A stretch of DNA of 64,000 nt from Streptomyces sp. A0958 (GTDB lineage: Bacteria > Actinomycetota > Actinomycetes > Streptomycetales > Streptomycetaceae), in assembly GCF_004795035.1 (NCBI RefSeq), contig NZ_SSBK01000005.1, forward strand, positions 248,001 through 312,000, in the 5' to 3' direction. The translations under genes and the position numbers were made by a program. Numbering within the stretch: position 1 is the stretch's first letter; every line of letters begins with the position of its first letter. Below the pieces are notes generated by a model that ran no database searches, was not told the DNA's origin, and saw only the letters and a list, made by a program, of their open reading frames with translations. Below are positions 8,116 to 15,552 of the stretch, one piece after another.

Positions 8116-8625
8116 TCACTCCTCGCCGGCTGAGCCGCTCCAGTCGATGGCGTAGTACTTCAGCGCCGCGTCCTCGGCCACGAGGCGCATGCCCGCCGCC
8201 GCCATGACCCGCTGGGAGGGGACGTTGCCGACGTCGGCGTCCCCGCGCACACGGGCGACGCCCTGGTCACGGGCGAACCGCAGCAGCGCCCGAAGCGCCT
8301 CGCCGGCATACCCCTTCCCGCGCGCCGACTCAACGAGCCCATAGCCGATCGTGACGCTCCCGTCCACGTCCGGCGCCGCGTGGAACCCCACCCCGCCGAT
8401 GACCACCCCGTCCTCGCGCAGCCGTATCTCGTACGGGCCGAAGGGGCTGGGGTCGCCGGTGTCCGCGCACGACGTGAGGAAGCGCGTGGCAGCCCCCTTC
8501 TCGCCGGGGGAGGGGTAGCCGGGGGCCCAGCGCCCGCCGGCGGCGGGGGAACCGGCCACCACGTGTTCGGCGTCGGTGACGCTCATCCCGTGCAGGAGCA
8601 GGCGCGGGGTTTCGACATTATTCAT
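8116..8625 (-). CDS. GNAT-family N-acetyltransferase (RimJ/RimL-like)
   Basis: A 169-residue protein. The N-terminus MNNVETPRLLLHGMSVTDAE is typical of RimJ/RimL-like GNAT enzymes. The acetyl-CoA pyrophosphate loop is ESARGKGYAGEALRALLRFA (about 98-118), with GYGLVESARGKG as motif A. The C-terminus has VPSQRVMAAAGMRLV, the usual xN..S..v..k.GF pattern. It would transfer an acetyl group from acetyl-CoA to an amine of unknown identity. It is a single gene converging on cbtA, and no regulatory link to cobalt is evident. Confidence 0.88.
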   Translation of the reverse strand: MNNVETPRLLLHGMSVTDAEHVVAGSPAAGGRWAPGYPSPGEKGAATRFLTSCADTGDPSPFGPYEIRLREDGVVIGGVGFHAAPDVDGSVTIGYGLVESARGKGYAGEALRALLRFARDQGVARVRGDADVGNVPSQRVMAAAGMRLVAEDAALKYYAIDWSGSAGEE

Positions 8626-8724
8626 GATCCTCGGGGTATCACGGGGCGGCAGGCCCCGGCACGCGAATATGGCCTGCGGCTACGCGTCGCGACCGGCCCC
8701 GCTATCCGAATTCGGGACCGGCGG

Positions 8725-8954
8725 TTACGAGTCGCTGCCGGTCCCGAAGTCCCCGGAGAGCGCGGCGTCCAGCCGCAACTGTTGTCCGCCTCGGCCTGCC
8801 GCCCCTGCCGCTCCAGCGTGCGGCCGAGCTTGGGCCTCGCGTAGTGCTCCACCGGATCGCGCTCCAGCACCGCCCGCAGCTCCGTTTCGGCCCGAGCGGT
8901 CGCCGGGCTGGCCCCGCAGGCGTCCGATGCGCACAACACCCACAGGTGGTTCAA
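8725..8954 (-). pseudogene. Remnant of a tetratricopeptide-repeat gene, frameshifted
   Basis: Minus-strand residues AETELRAVLERDPVEH and KLGRTLERQGRQAEAD (8891 to about 8784) look like the last repeats of a common Streptomyces TPR protein. The expected continuation LRLDAALSGDFGTG is in another frame and ends at 8725, so a one- or two-base indel lies near 8780-8790. The N-terminal repeats are absent. No intact reading frame covers both parts. The rest of 8626-9019 shows no gene apart from the pirin leader. Confidence 0.6.
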
Positions 8955-9019
8955 CCTTCCACTAAATGTCCGGCGTGGGCATCACCCGCCCCCTCCCGTG
9001 GCCGAATAGGTTGAGCGCC

Positions 9020-9985
9020 ATGAGCAATCTCGATCGCCAGGCCGTCCCCTCCGTCTGCGGAGGACGGGGCTTCGTCGTCGCCGAACCGGTACGTGAACTC
9101 CTCGCCCCGCGCCGGGTGCGCCTCGGCGAGTCCACCGAGGTCCGCAGACTGCTGCCCAACCTGGGCCGCCGCATGGTCGGGGCCTGGGCCTTCGTGGACC
9201 ACTACGGCCCCGACGACATCGCCGACGAACCCGGCATGCAGGTGCCGCCCCACCCCCACATGGGCCTGCAGACCGTCAGCTGGCTGCACGAGGGCGAGGT
9301 CCTGCACCGCGACAGCCTCGGCAACCTCCAGACGGTTCGCCCGCGCGAACTCGGCCTGATGACCTCCGGCCGCGCGATCAGCCACTCGGAGGAGAGCCCC
9401 AAGCGGCACGCCGCCCTGCTGCACGGCGCCCAACTCTGGGTCGCGCTGCCCGACGCGCACCGGTCCGTCGAGCCGCACTTCCAGCACCACCGCGACCTGC
9501 CCACCGCCACCGCCCCCGGCCTGACGGCCACCGTCATCCTCGGCGAACTGGACGGCGCCACCTCGCCCGGCACTGCCTACACCCCCATCGTCGGCGCCGA
9601 CCTCGCGCTGAACCGGGGCGCCGAGGCCCGGCTGCCGCTGGACCCCGACTTCGAGTACGCCGTGCTGTCGATGTCGGGAGAGGCCGAGGTCGACGGCGTA
9701 CCCGTGCTGCCCGGCTCGATGCTCTACCTCGGCTGCGGCCGCACGGAGCTCCCGCTGCGCGCCGAGTCCGATGCCGGACTGATGCTCCTGGGCGGCGAGC
9801 CCTTCGAGGAGGAGCTGGTCATGTGGTGGAACTTCGTGGGCAGGACCCAGGCCGACATCGCGCAGGCCCGCGAGGACTGGATGAACGGTGATCGGTTCGG
9901 TGCGGTCCACGGCTACGACGGCCCGCCCCTCCCGGCTCCGGCGCTGCCCGACTTGCCGCTGAAGCCGCGCGGGCGGGTGCGCTGA
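9020..9985 (+). CDS. Pirin-family bicupin protein
   Basis: A 321-residue protein of usual pirin length. The N-terminal cupin has metal-binding residues in PPHPHMGLQTVSWLHEGEV and HRDSLG, followed by GLMTSGRAISHSEESP (His and Glu ligands). The C-terminal cupin ends with GGEPFEEELVMWWNFVGRT, the conserved pirin closing segment. Pirins bind Fe; some have quercetinase activity, others bind regulators. The role here is unknown. The ATG at 9020 is seven bases after TAGGTT (9007-9012) with no ribosome site, suggesting a leaderless message. Confidence 0.92.
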   Translation: MSNLDRQAVPSVCGGRGFVVAEPVRELLAPRRVRLGESTEVRRLLPNLGRRMVGAWAFVDHYGPDDIADEPGMQVPPHPHMGLQTVSWLHEGEVLHRDSLGNLQTVRPRELGLMTSGRAISHSEESPKRHAALLHGAQLWVALPDAHRSVEPHFQHHRDLPTATAPGLTATVILGELDGATSPGTAYTPIVGADLALNRGAEARLPLDPDFEYAVLSMSGEAEVDGVPVLPGSMLYLGCGRTELPLRAESDAGLMLLGGEPFEEELVMWWNFVGRTQADIAQAREDWMNGDRFGAVHGYDGPPLPAPALPDLPLKPRGRVR

Positions 9986-10085
9986 GCTGCGATTCTTCTC
10001 TTTCGAGGGTTGCCGGGTTCCTGTTTGCCGCGTCGCGGGCATCGTGCCCTTCCGACGTTGCCCGGGAAAGAAGCGAGGTAGGGCA

Positions 10086-10745
10086 GTGATCTGCGTCGGC
10101 GGCATGATCGGGATCGGCAAAACAAGTGTGGCCGAGCTGATCGCCAAAGAGCTGGGGAGCAAGGTCTTCCGCGAGAGCGTGGAGGACAATCCGATCTTGC
10201 CGCTCTTCTACACGGCTGATCCCGAGGAGATGGAGGCGAGGCGCTACCCCTTCCTTCTCCAGCTCTACTTCTTGCAGACGCGATTCGCCGCGATCAAGGA
10301 GGCGTACAAACAGGACGACAACGTCCTCGACCGGTCGATCTACGAGGACTGGTACTTCGCCAAGGTCAACCACGACCTCGGCAGGATCAGTTCCCTGGAG
10401 ATGCGGGTGTACGAGGGGCTGCTCACAGAGATGATGCGTGAGATCGACGGCCTGCCGTACCGCAAGGCACCTGATCTCATGGTGTACCTCAGCGCGGACT
10501 TCGAGACGGTGCTGCGCCGCATCGGTCTGCGGGGGCGCGACTTCGAGCAGGGCCAGGGTCTCGTCGAGTACTACCGGACGCTGTGGTCCGGATACGACGA
10601 CTGGGTGCGCGAGCACTATTCCGCCAGCGACGTCCTCGTGATCGACATGAACCGAACTGATGTGGTGAACAGCCCCGAAGACGCGGGGCGCGTCGTCCGG
10701 GAGGTCGTGGACGCCCTGTCCGTTGTGAGGGCCCGGCGTTTCTGA
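10086..10745 (+). CDS. Deoxynucleoside kinase-like protein
   Basis: A 219-residue P-loop kinase of the dNK (deoxyadenosine/deoxyguanosine/deoxycytidine kinase) family. The P-loop GGMIGIGKTS lies at residues 5-14. LDRSIYEDWYFAKVNHDLG corresponds to the DRS substrate-binding motif, and RGRDFEQ to the lid arginines. It would phosphorylate a deoxynucleoside using ATP (salvage). The GTG at 10086 with GAGGTAGGG upstream fits; the longer N-terminus from 10044 is less plausible. Third-position GC is visibly lower than in the neighbours (codons such as AAA, ACA, TTG), so recent acquisition is possible. It is not part of the cobalamin group. Confidence 0.85.
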   Translation: MICVGGMIGIGKTSVAELIAKELGSKVFRESVEDNPILPLFYTADPEEMEARRYPFLLQLYFLQTRFAAIKEAYKQDDNVLDRSIYEDWYFAKVNHDLGRISSLEMRVYEGLLTEMMREIDGLPYRKAPDLMVYLSADFETVLRRIGLRGRDFEQGQGLVEYYRTLWSGYDDWVREHYSASDVLVIDMNRTDVVNSPEDAGRVVREVVDALSVVRARRF

Positions 10746-10796
10746 CGCGGAGGGTGCATGGTGGTCGGCGTCTTCCGGCGAGGGGCGGGTGGCATC

Positions 10797-10960
10797 ATGG
10801 CTGGTGACTTGGGGGACAGCGCTCCGAGGAAACCGGTGTGAATCCGGTGCGGTACCGCCACTGTGATCGGCGAGCGGATCGGAACGTGCCACTGTCCCGC
10901 GCGGGCGGGAAGGCCGGGACGAGCGCTTGCCCGAGAGCCAGAGACTCACGCTGTCGCCTT
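10797..10960 (+). promoter_or_regulatory. Cobalamin riboswitch (Fe-S protein operon leader)
   Basis: The core reads GGAAACCGGTGTGAATCCGG (10828-10847), TGCGGTACC, the B12 box GCCACTG at 10857-10863, then a variable arm and closing GAGAGCCAGAGACTCAC near 10933-10949. Translation of the next gene begins at 11009. Cobalamin should lower expression of the two Fe-S proteins downstream. Boundaries are approximate. Confidence 0.92.
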
Positions 10961-11008
10961 CTCGACGTACCCCGGGGCGGAGCTCCCCGGCGAGAGGGAG
11001 GACGCGGC

Positions 11009-11401
11009 ATGCCTGAACAGCCCGCCGACGAGAACGCGCCGACAGTGGACCGGGCGGCCCCGTGCCGGGTGGTGGTGTGCCGCGACTGCTGCTGCGGGAC
11101 CGTGAAGGTCGACGCCGATCACGCGGCGCAGACCGCGCGGTTGCGGGAGATCGCCCCGGTGCGGATCTCCGAGTGCCTGGACGTGTGCGAACAGGCCAAC
11201 GTCGTCGTCGTGCAGCCCTCGGCGGCCGGACGGGCGGCAGGCGCCCGCCCGGTCTGGCTCGGGCTGGTCAACGACCCGGCAGCCACGGAGGACATAGCGG
11301 ACTGGGTGCGGGCCGGGGGGCCGGGTGTCGCGGCCCGCCCCGAGATCCTCGACCTCTATGTGATCGCCGCGCCACGCCGCGTCGGGACATCCACCTCATG
11401 A
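11009..11401 (+). CDS. Thioredoxin-like [2Fe-2S] ferredoxin-domain protein
   Basis: A 130-residue protein with four candidate cluster ligands in the thioredoxin-like ferredoxin arrangement: CRDCCCG (Cys24, 27-29) and SECLDVCEQANVVVV (Cys56, Cys60). The C-terminal half has WLGLVNDPAATEDIADWV, as in proteins annotated (2Fe-2S) ferredoxin in corrin clusters. It probably transfers electrons. It sits directly under a cobalamin riboswitch and its last codons overlap the FhuF-like gene (ATGA), so the two are made together. The start ATG at 11009 has a GAGGACG purine tract upstream. The electron acceptor is unknown; the FhuF-like partner is a candidate. Confidence 0.8.
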   Translation: MPEQPADENAPTVDRAAPCRVVVCRDCCCGTVKVDADHAAQTARLREIAPVRISECLDVCEQANVVVVQPSAAGRAAGARPVWLGLVNDPAATEDIADWVRAGGPGVAARPEILDLYVIAAPRRVGTSTS

Positions 11402-12096
11402 CCGGCGGTCAGGGCGCGGCGGACGAAGTACCGGCGCACGAGACCGTCGAGGCGCTGCGCGACGTCGCACAGCTGGGAGGTTTCTTCGCCCTCGACACGG
11501 CCTTGGGGCCCGCGTCCGGCGAAGAGCGTCTCACGGGGGAGGGGTTCGCCGCGCGGGCCGGAACCGTCAACGAACGCTACGGCACCGTCGAAACCCGTAT
11601 CGGCGTCTCCATCGCTCACCTCGGACTCGCGGCACGCCTGTGGTCGCCGGTCCTCGCCTGCACCCTCGTCCACGGCATCGTGCCGGTGATGACCACCGTG
11701 GAATGGGCCGGCGACGGCTCAGCCCTTCGGCTGGCCGGGCCGCGGGGCAGCCGTGTCCCGCGGTCGGGGTCGTCGCCGGTGGCGGACGCCGTGGCCGCGC
11801 AGGCCGACGGCGTCCTCCGACGCGTGGAGAGCCACCTGCCCGTCAAGATGGCGCCGCGGCTGCTCGCGGGGAACTCCGCTTCCGCGCTGGTCGGTTCGGC
11901 GGCGCAGCTGCTGAGGTCCCGGCCCGGGCTGCGGGCGCCGCTCACCGAGCTGACGCGGGAACTCCTGGAGACGGGACGGCTGCGCGGGACCGGCCGGATC
12001 ACCGGCCCCGAGCTGACCTTCCGCCGCCGCAGCTGCTGTCTGTACTACCGGGCGCCGAACGGCTCGAAGTGCGGGGACTGCTGCCTGGTCCGGTGA
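11398..12096 (+). CDS. FhuF-like [2Fe-2S] protein under cobalamin control
   Basis: A 232-residue protein ending in SCCLYYRAPNGSKCGDCC, with Cys213-Cys214, ten residues, Cys225-X2-Cys228. This is the C-C-x10-C-x2-C cluster motif of FhuF-type ferric-siderophore reductases. The N-terminal two thirds are predicted helical with no membrane segment, like FhuF. FhuF reduces ferric iron in siderophores. Because this gene is controlled by a cobalamin riboswitch and converges on a BtuFCD-type importer, a reductive role on cobalt or corrinoids is an attractive inference, not shown. It is translationally coupled to the ferredoxin gene by ATGA. Confidence 0.78.
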   Translation: MTGGQGAADEVPAHETVEALRDVAQLGGFFALDTALGPASGEERLTGEGFAARAGTVNERYGTVETRIGVSIAHLGLAARLWSPVLACTLVHGIVPVMTTVEWAGDGSALRLAGPRGSRVPRSGSSPVADAVAAQADGVLRRVESHLPVKMAPRLLAGNSASALVGSAAQLLRSRPGLRAPLTELTRELLETGRLRGTGRITGPELTFRRRSCCLYYRAPNGSKCGDCCLVR

Positions 12097-12150
12097 CCGG
12101 GCAGGTCACCGGGGGCGAGCCCGTGTTCGGAACGCTCACAGGGCCGGCGG

Positions 12151-12951
12151 TCACCGGTCCGCGCCGGGCAACGGCCCGTCCGCCGGCAGGAACGTCACCT
12201 GGGGACGGCCCGTGCGGGGATGCACCGCGACCTCGGCGGTCACCTCGTAGACCTCCGCGAGCAGGCGCGGAGTGAGCACCTCGTGCGGCGGTCCGGACGC
12301 GACGACACCGCCGTCGCGCAGAACGTACAGGCGATCGCAGTAGTACGCGGCCAGGTTGAGGTCGTGCAGGGCGACGAGGACCGTCGCGGGCAGCCGGCGC
12401 AGCGCGGTCAGGATCTCCAACTGGTGCCGGATGTCCAGGTGGTTGGTCGGTTCGTCCAGGACGAGCAGCGACGGTTCCTGGGCCAGAGCACGGGCGATCA
12501 GCACCCGCTGCCGCTCGCCGCCGGAGAGCCGGTCGAAGGAGCGGTCGGCCAGGGTGACGGCGTCGACCGAGGCGAGTGCAGCCTCGATCGTGGCGGCGTC
12601 CTCGGTCGTGTCGCCCGACAGGAGCCGCTTGTGCGGGGTCCGGCCCATCGCGACGACTTCCCGCACGCTCAGATCGAGGCCGGACGGGGTGTCCTGCACC
12701 ACCGCGGCCAGCGTGCGCGCGAGTCGGCGTGGAGGCAGAGACCAGGCGTCGGCGCCGTCGACGCGGACCGTTCCGGCTTCCGGGCGCAGTACGCGGTAGA
12801 CGGCGCGCAGCAGGCTGGACTTACCACTGCCGTTCGGGCCGACGAGGCCGATCGTCTCGCCGGTACGGGCCGTGAGCGTGACGTCGTGGACCAGCCGCCG
12901 GGCGCCGGCCGTGAGCGTGACGCCCTCGACGCGCAGTTCGGCCGCCGTCAT
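12151..12951 (-). CDS. btuD: ABC transporter ATPase, BtuD-like
   Basis: A 266-residue ATPase of the FecE/BtuD type. Walker A is GPNGSGKSS (about 38-46), the signature is RLSGGERQRVLIARAL, Walker B is LLVLDEPTNHLD, and the switch His is in VALHDLNLAAYYCDRLYVL. It powers the permease encoded just upstream; the two genes overlap by ATGA (12948-12951). The family also serves ferric siderophores, but the cobalamin riboswitch at the head of the operon points to corrinoid import. It ends 54 bp from the convergent FhuF-like gene. Confidence 0.88.
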   Translation of the reverse strand: MTAAELRVEGVTLTAGARRLVHDVTLTARTGETIGLVGPNGSGKSSLLRAVYRVLRPEAGTVRVDGADAWSLPPRRLARTLAAVVQDTPSGLDLSVREVVAMGRTPHKRLLSGDTTEDAATIEAALASVDAVTLADRSFDRLSGGERQRVLIARALAQEPSLLVLDEPTNHLDIRHQLEILTALRRLPATVLVALHDLNLAAYYCDRLYVLRDGGVVASGPPHEVLTPRLLAEVYEVTAEVAVHPRTGRPQVTFLPADGPLPGADR

Positions 12952-14039
12952 GCTGCGCCCCCCGCCTTCTTGCGCGCGTCGCGCCGCATCAGCCACAGGA
13001 AGAACGGCCCTCCGCACAGGGCGGTGAGCACGCCGACCGGGATCTCCTGCGGTGCCGCTACGGTCCGCGCCGCGATGTCCGCCAGGACCAGGAAGGAGGC
13101 GCCCCCCAGTGCGGCGGCCGGCAGCACACGCCGGTGGTCGCCGCCGACGAGCAGCCGCACGATGTGCGGCAGCATCAGGCCGACGAAGCCGATCGGTCCG
13201 GCCGCGGCGACCAGCACACCGGTGACCAGCGAGACGAGCACGAACATCCGGGCCCGGAACCGTGCGACGTCCAGGCCCATGGTGGCGGCGGCCTCCTCCC
13301 CGGCGAGCAGCAGGTTCAGGTTCGGGGACTGGACCATGAGGACGGCGATGCCGAGCAGCAGAGCCAGACCCGGCAGCCAGAGGGAACCCCAGGACACACC
13401 GCCCAGGCCGCCCAGCGTCCAGGCGAGGACGGTGCGCGCCTCGTTGCCGTTGTCCGTCGTCAGGAGCAGCAGGTTCAGCAGCGCGCTGAGCACCGACGCC
13501 ACCGCGACCCCGGCCAGGATGAGCCGCATCGATGTGATGCGGCCGCCGGTGCGGGCGGCGGCGTAGACGAGCACGAGCGCGCCCAGTGCCCCCGTGAAGG
13601 CGGCCGCCGACAGGGACACCGTCCCGAAGAGGCTCACCCCGAACACGATCACCGCGACCGCGCCGAGCGAGGCGCCGGAGGACACCCCGAGGAGGTACGG
13701 CTCGGCGAGCGGGTTGCGCACCAGCGCCTGCAGCGCCGTACCGACGACGGCGAGGCCCGCGCCGGTGACCGCGCCGAGCAGGACGCGGGGCCCGCGCACG
13801 TCGAGGACGATCGTCTCCCGCGCCCGGGTCCAGGTGGGCTCCGTCCAGTCGGCGCCGAGCGCGTGCGTCACGATGCCCCACACCTGGGCGGGCGGCACGT
13901 GCACCGAGCCGACGGCGAGCCCTGCGGTCAAGCAGGCGGCCAGGAGCACGGTGAGCGCGACCAGGGTGACGGCGAACGCGGCCCGGCGGCGCGGCTTCAC
14001 CACGGCGGTGTCCTCGGCGTCCGCGGTGAACGCGGTCAC
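12948..14039 (-). CDS. btuC: FecCD-family permease, BtuC-like
   Basis: A 363-residue permease with about ten membrane helices. Family hallmarks include RGPRVLLGAVTGAGLAVVG, QALVRNPLAEPYLLGVSSGA and GPIGFVGLMLPHIVRLLVGG (the coupling region). The start is a GTG at 14039 overlapping the upstream gene's stop (GTGA), with an N-terminal cytoplasmic stretch of about 20 residues. It would form the membrane channel of a vitamin B12 importer with BtuF and BtuD. The substrate assignment rests on the cobalamin riboswitch upstream of btuF. Confidence 0.88.
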   Translation of the reverse strand: MTAFTADAEDTAVVKPRRRAAFAVTLVALTVLLAACLTAGLAVGSVHVPPAQVWGIVTHALGADWTEPTWTRARETIVLDVRGPRVLLGAVTGAGLAVVGTALQALVRNPLAEPYLLGVSSGASLGAVAVIVFGVSLFGTVSLSAAAFTGALGALVLVYAAARTGGRITSMRLILAGVAVASVLSALLNLLLLTTDNGNEARTVLAWTLGGLGGVSWGSLWLPGLALLLGIAVLMVQSPNLNLLLAGEEAAATMGLDVARFRARMFVLVSLVTGVLVAAAGPIGFVGLMLPHIVRLLVGGDHRRVLPAAALGGASFLVLADIAARTVAAPQEIPVGVLTALCGGPFFLWLMRRDARKKAGGAA

Positions 14040-15103
14040 TTGAAGCTGTCCGGGTGCAGCCCGCGCGCCAGGTCGCCCACCGCGTCCGCCGAGCGGACGC
14101 CGACAAGGGTGTCGGTCAGCGGCAGCACCACGAAACGCTTGTTCTTGATCGCGGGCACGTCGGCTAGGGCGGGCTGGGAGAGCAGGAACTTCTTCTTCTG
14201 CGCGACGCTGGTGCCCGCGTAGTCGTAGATGGCGATCACATCCGGCTTGCGGTCGACGACCTGTTCCCACGAGACGTCGCCGAACACGTCGTCCAGGTCG
14301 GAGAAGACGTTCTTGCCGCCGGCCAGTTTGATCAGTTCGTTGCCCAGGCCCTTGCCGCCGGCCGTGAAGGCGGACTTGTCGCCGCTGTCGTAGACGAACA
14401 CGGAGACGTCGCGCGCGTCCTTCACGGCCTCGCTCGCCTTGTCGACGCGGGTGCGCAGCTCGGAGACGAGCGCGGACGCGCGGTCGGAGACGCCGAAGAT
14501 CTTGCCGATCGTGCGTATCTCGGTGTACGTGTCCTGCATGGTCACCCCCTTCTTCCCGGCGCAGTTCTCCCGGTTGAGGTAGGTGTCGATGCCTGCGTCC
14601 TCGAACGCCTTGCGCGAGCGGCCCTCCTTCTCCGCGAACGCGCTGGCGTACCCGCCGTAGACGAAGTCAGGATCGGTGTCGAGGACCTTCTCGAACGACG
14701 GCGCCTGCTTCGACAGCTGCGGGATCGACGCGAAGTCCTCGCGGAGAGCGGGCAGGACCGCCGAGTCAGGGTACGACGTACCGGCCATCCGATCCTTCAG
14801 CCCCAGCGAGAGCATCAGTTCGGCCGGATGCTGGTGGATGGTCACCGCACGGGACGGCGGCTTGGCGTACGTCGTCCTGACACCGCAGTTGTCGATGGTG
14901 ACGGGGAAGCCCTTCGCCGCCGAGGCGCCCGCCTCCGGGGAGTCGGCGGTGGTGCCGGACGAGCCGCAGCCGGCCGTCAGCAGGATCGCCGACAGCGCGG
15001 TGACGGCCGCGGCGAGGCGCGCCGGACCGCGCCCGCGTGAGGCTGCGGACGCCGCGGGCGACGGGGAGAACGAGAAAAGGGGACGGCTGTGACCGTCGTG
15101 CAT
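14036..15103 (-). CDS. btuF: Cobalamin-binding lipoprotein, BtuF-like
   Basis: A 355-residue extracytoplasmic solute-binding protein. A basic N-terminus is followed by a hydrophobic segment and the lipobox LLTAGC (Cys46), so it should be membrane-anchored. The PBP fold is visible in AVTIHQHPAELMLSLGLKDRMAGTSYPD and PDVIAIYDYAG. It would capture cobalamin or cobinamide and deliver it to the BtuC-like permease. The ATG at 15103 has GGAGG nine bases upstream; in-frame ATG codons further upstream lie in the riboswitch. It is first in a three-gene operon with 4-bp overlaps. Confidence 0.87.
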   Translation of the reverse strand: MHDGHSRPLFSFSPSPAASAASRGRGPARLAAAVTALSAILLTAGCGSSGTTADSPEAGASAAKGFPVTIDNCGVRTTYAKPPSRAVTIHQHPAELMLSLGLKDRMAGTSYPDSAVLPALREDFASIPQLSKQAPSFEKVLDTDPDFVYGGYASAFAEKEGRSRKAFEDAGIDTYLNRENCAGKKGVTMQDTYTEIRTIGKIFGVSDRASALVSELRTRVDKASEAVKDARDVSVFVYDSGDKSAFTAGGKGLGNELIKLAGGKNVFSDLDDVFGDVSWEQVVDRKPDVIAIYDYAGTSVAQKKKFLLSQPALADVPAIKNKRFVVLPLTDTLVGVRSADAVGDLARGLHPDSFK

Positions 15104-15129
15104 GGGAAGCCTCCTGCGGAGTCCGCGCT

Positions 15130-15265
15130 CCTTGGATCGGGCCCGCGGCAGATCAGTGACCTGACTTCCGCGGACGCCCCGTGGGACGTGCGCGGTCACA
15201 GTGGCGGGACCGTGCCGGACTCGCACCGGCTTCCTGGCTCCTGCCGCGGCTTTGACCTGGTGATC
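15130..15265 (-). promoter_or_regulatory. Cobalamin riboswitch (btuFCD leader)
   Basis: On the minus strand the core reads GAAGCCGGTGCGAGTCCGGC, then ACGGTCCC, the B12 box GCCACTG (complement of 15199-15205), and closing GGAAGTCAGGTCACTGATC near 15150-15168. It lies just before btuF and is the third such element within 8.5 kb. Boundaries are approximate. Confidence 0.93.
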
Positions 15266-15297
15266 GTACGTAATGACCAGGTAACCGAGGTAACCGG

Positions 15298-15531
15298 GTC
15301 GGACCCGGGGACATCGAGGACCGCGGCGCGCTCTCCGTAAGCGTCGAGGTGATCCCCGGCATCACTAGCGTTGCCTCCCTGACCGCCCGGCACCGCATCC
15401 CGCTCAACCAGGTGGGCCGCCCGGCGCACATCACCCCGGCCCGCCGCCTCACCGAAGCCGGCCGGAACGACGACGGCGACATCGTCGTCATGCTCGACGC
15501 CCACGAGTCGTTCACCCAGGTCGCGGGCGAT
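15298..15531 (+). pseudogene. cobF: Fragment of precorrin-6A synthase gene cobF
   Basis: One plus-strand frame encodes SVEVIPGITSVASLTARHRI, then PLNQVGRPAHITPARRL and DGDIVVMLDAHESF. These are the SAM-binding and substrate segments of CobF (the deacetylating precorrin-6A synthase). Only about 75 residues are left of a protein near 250. The N-terminal methyltransferase motif and the C-terminal half are missing, and the frame is then lost in the 3' end of the DUF3592 gene. It abuts the third cobalamin riboswitch, facing away from it. It is best read as the relic of a corrin-synthesis gene. Confidence 0.7.
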
Positions 15532-15552
15532 GAACGAAGCGGCCCCGCGTGC

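Noticed and set aside
12151..15103. A ferric-siderophore importer
   Set aside because: The protein families fit iron as well as B12, but a cobalamin riboswitch directly leads the operon.
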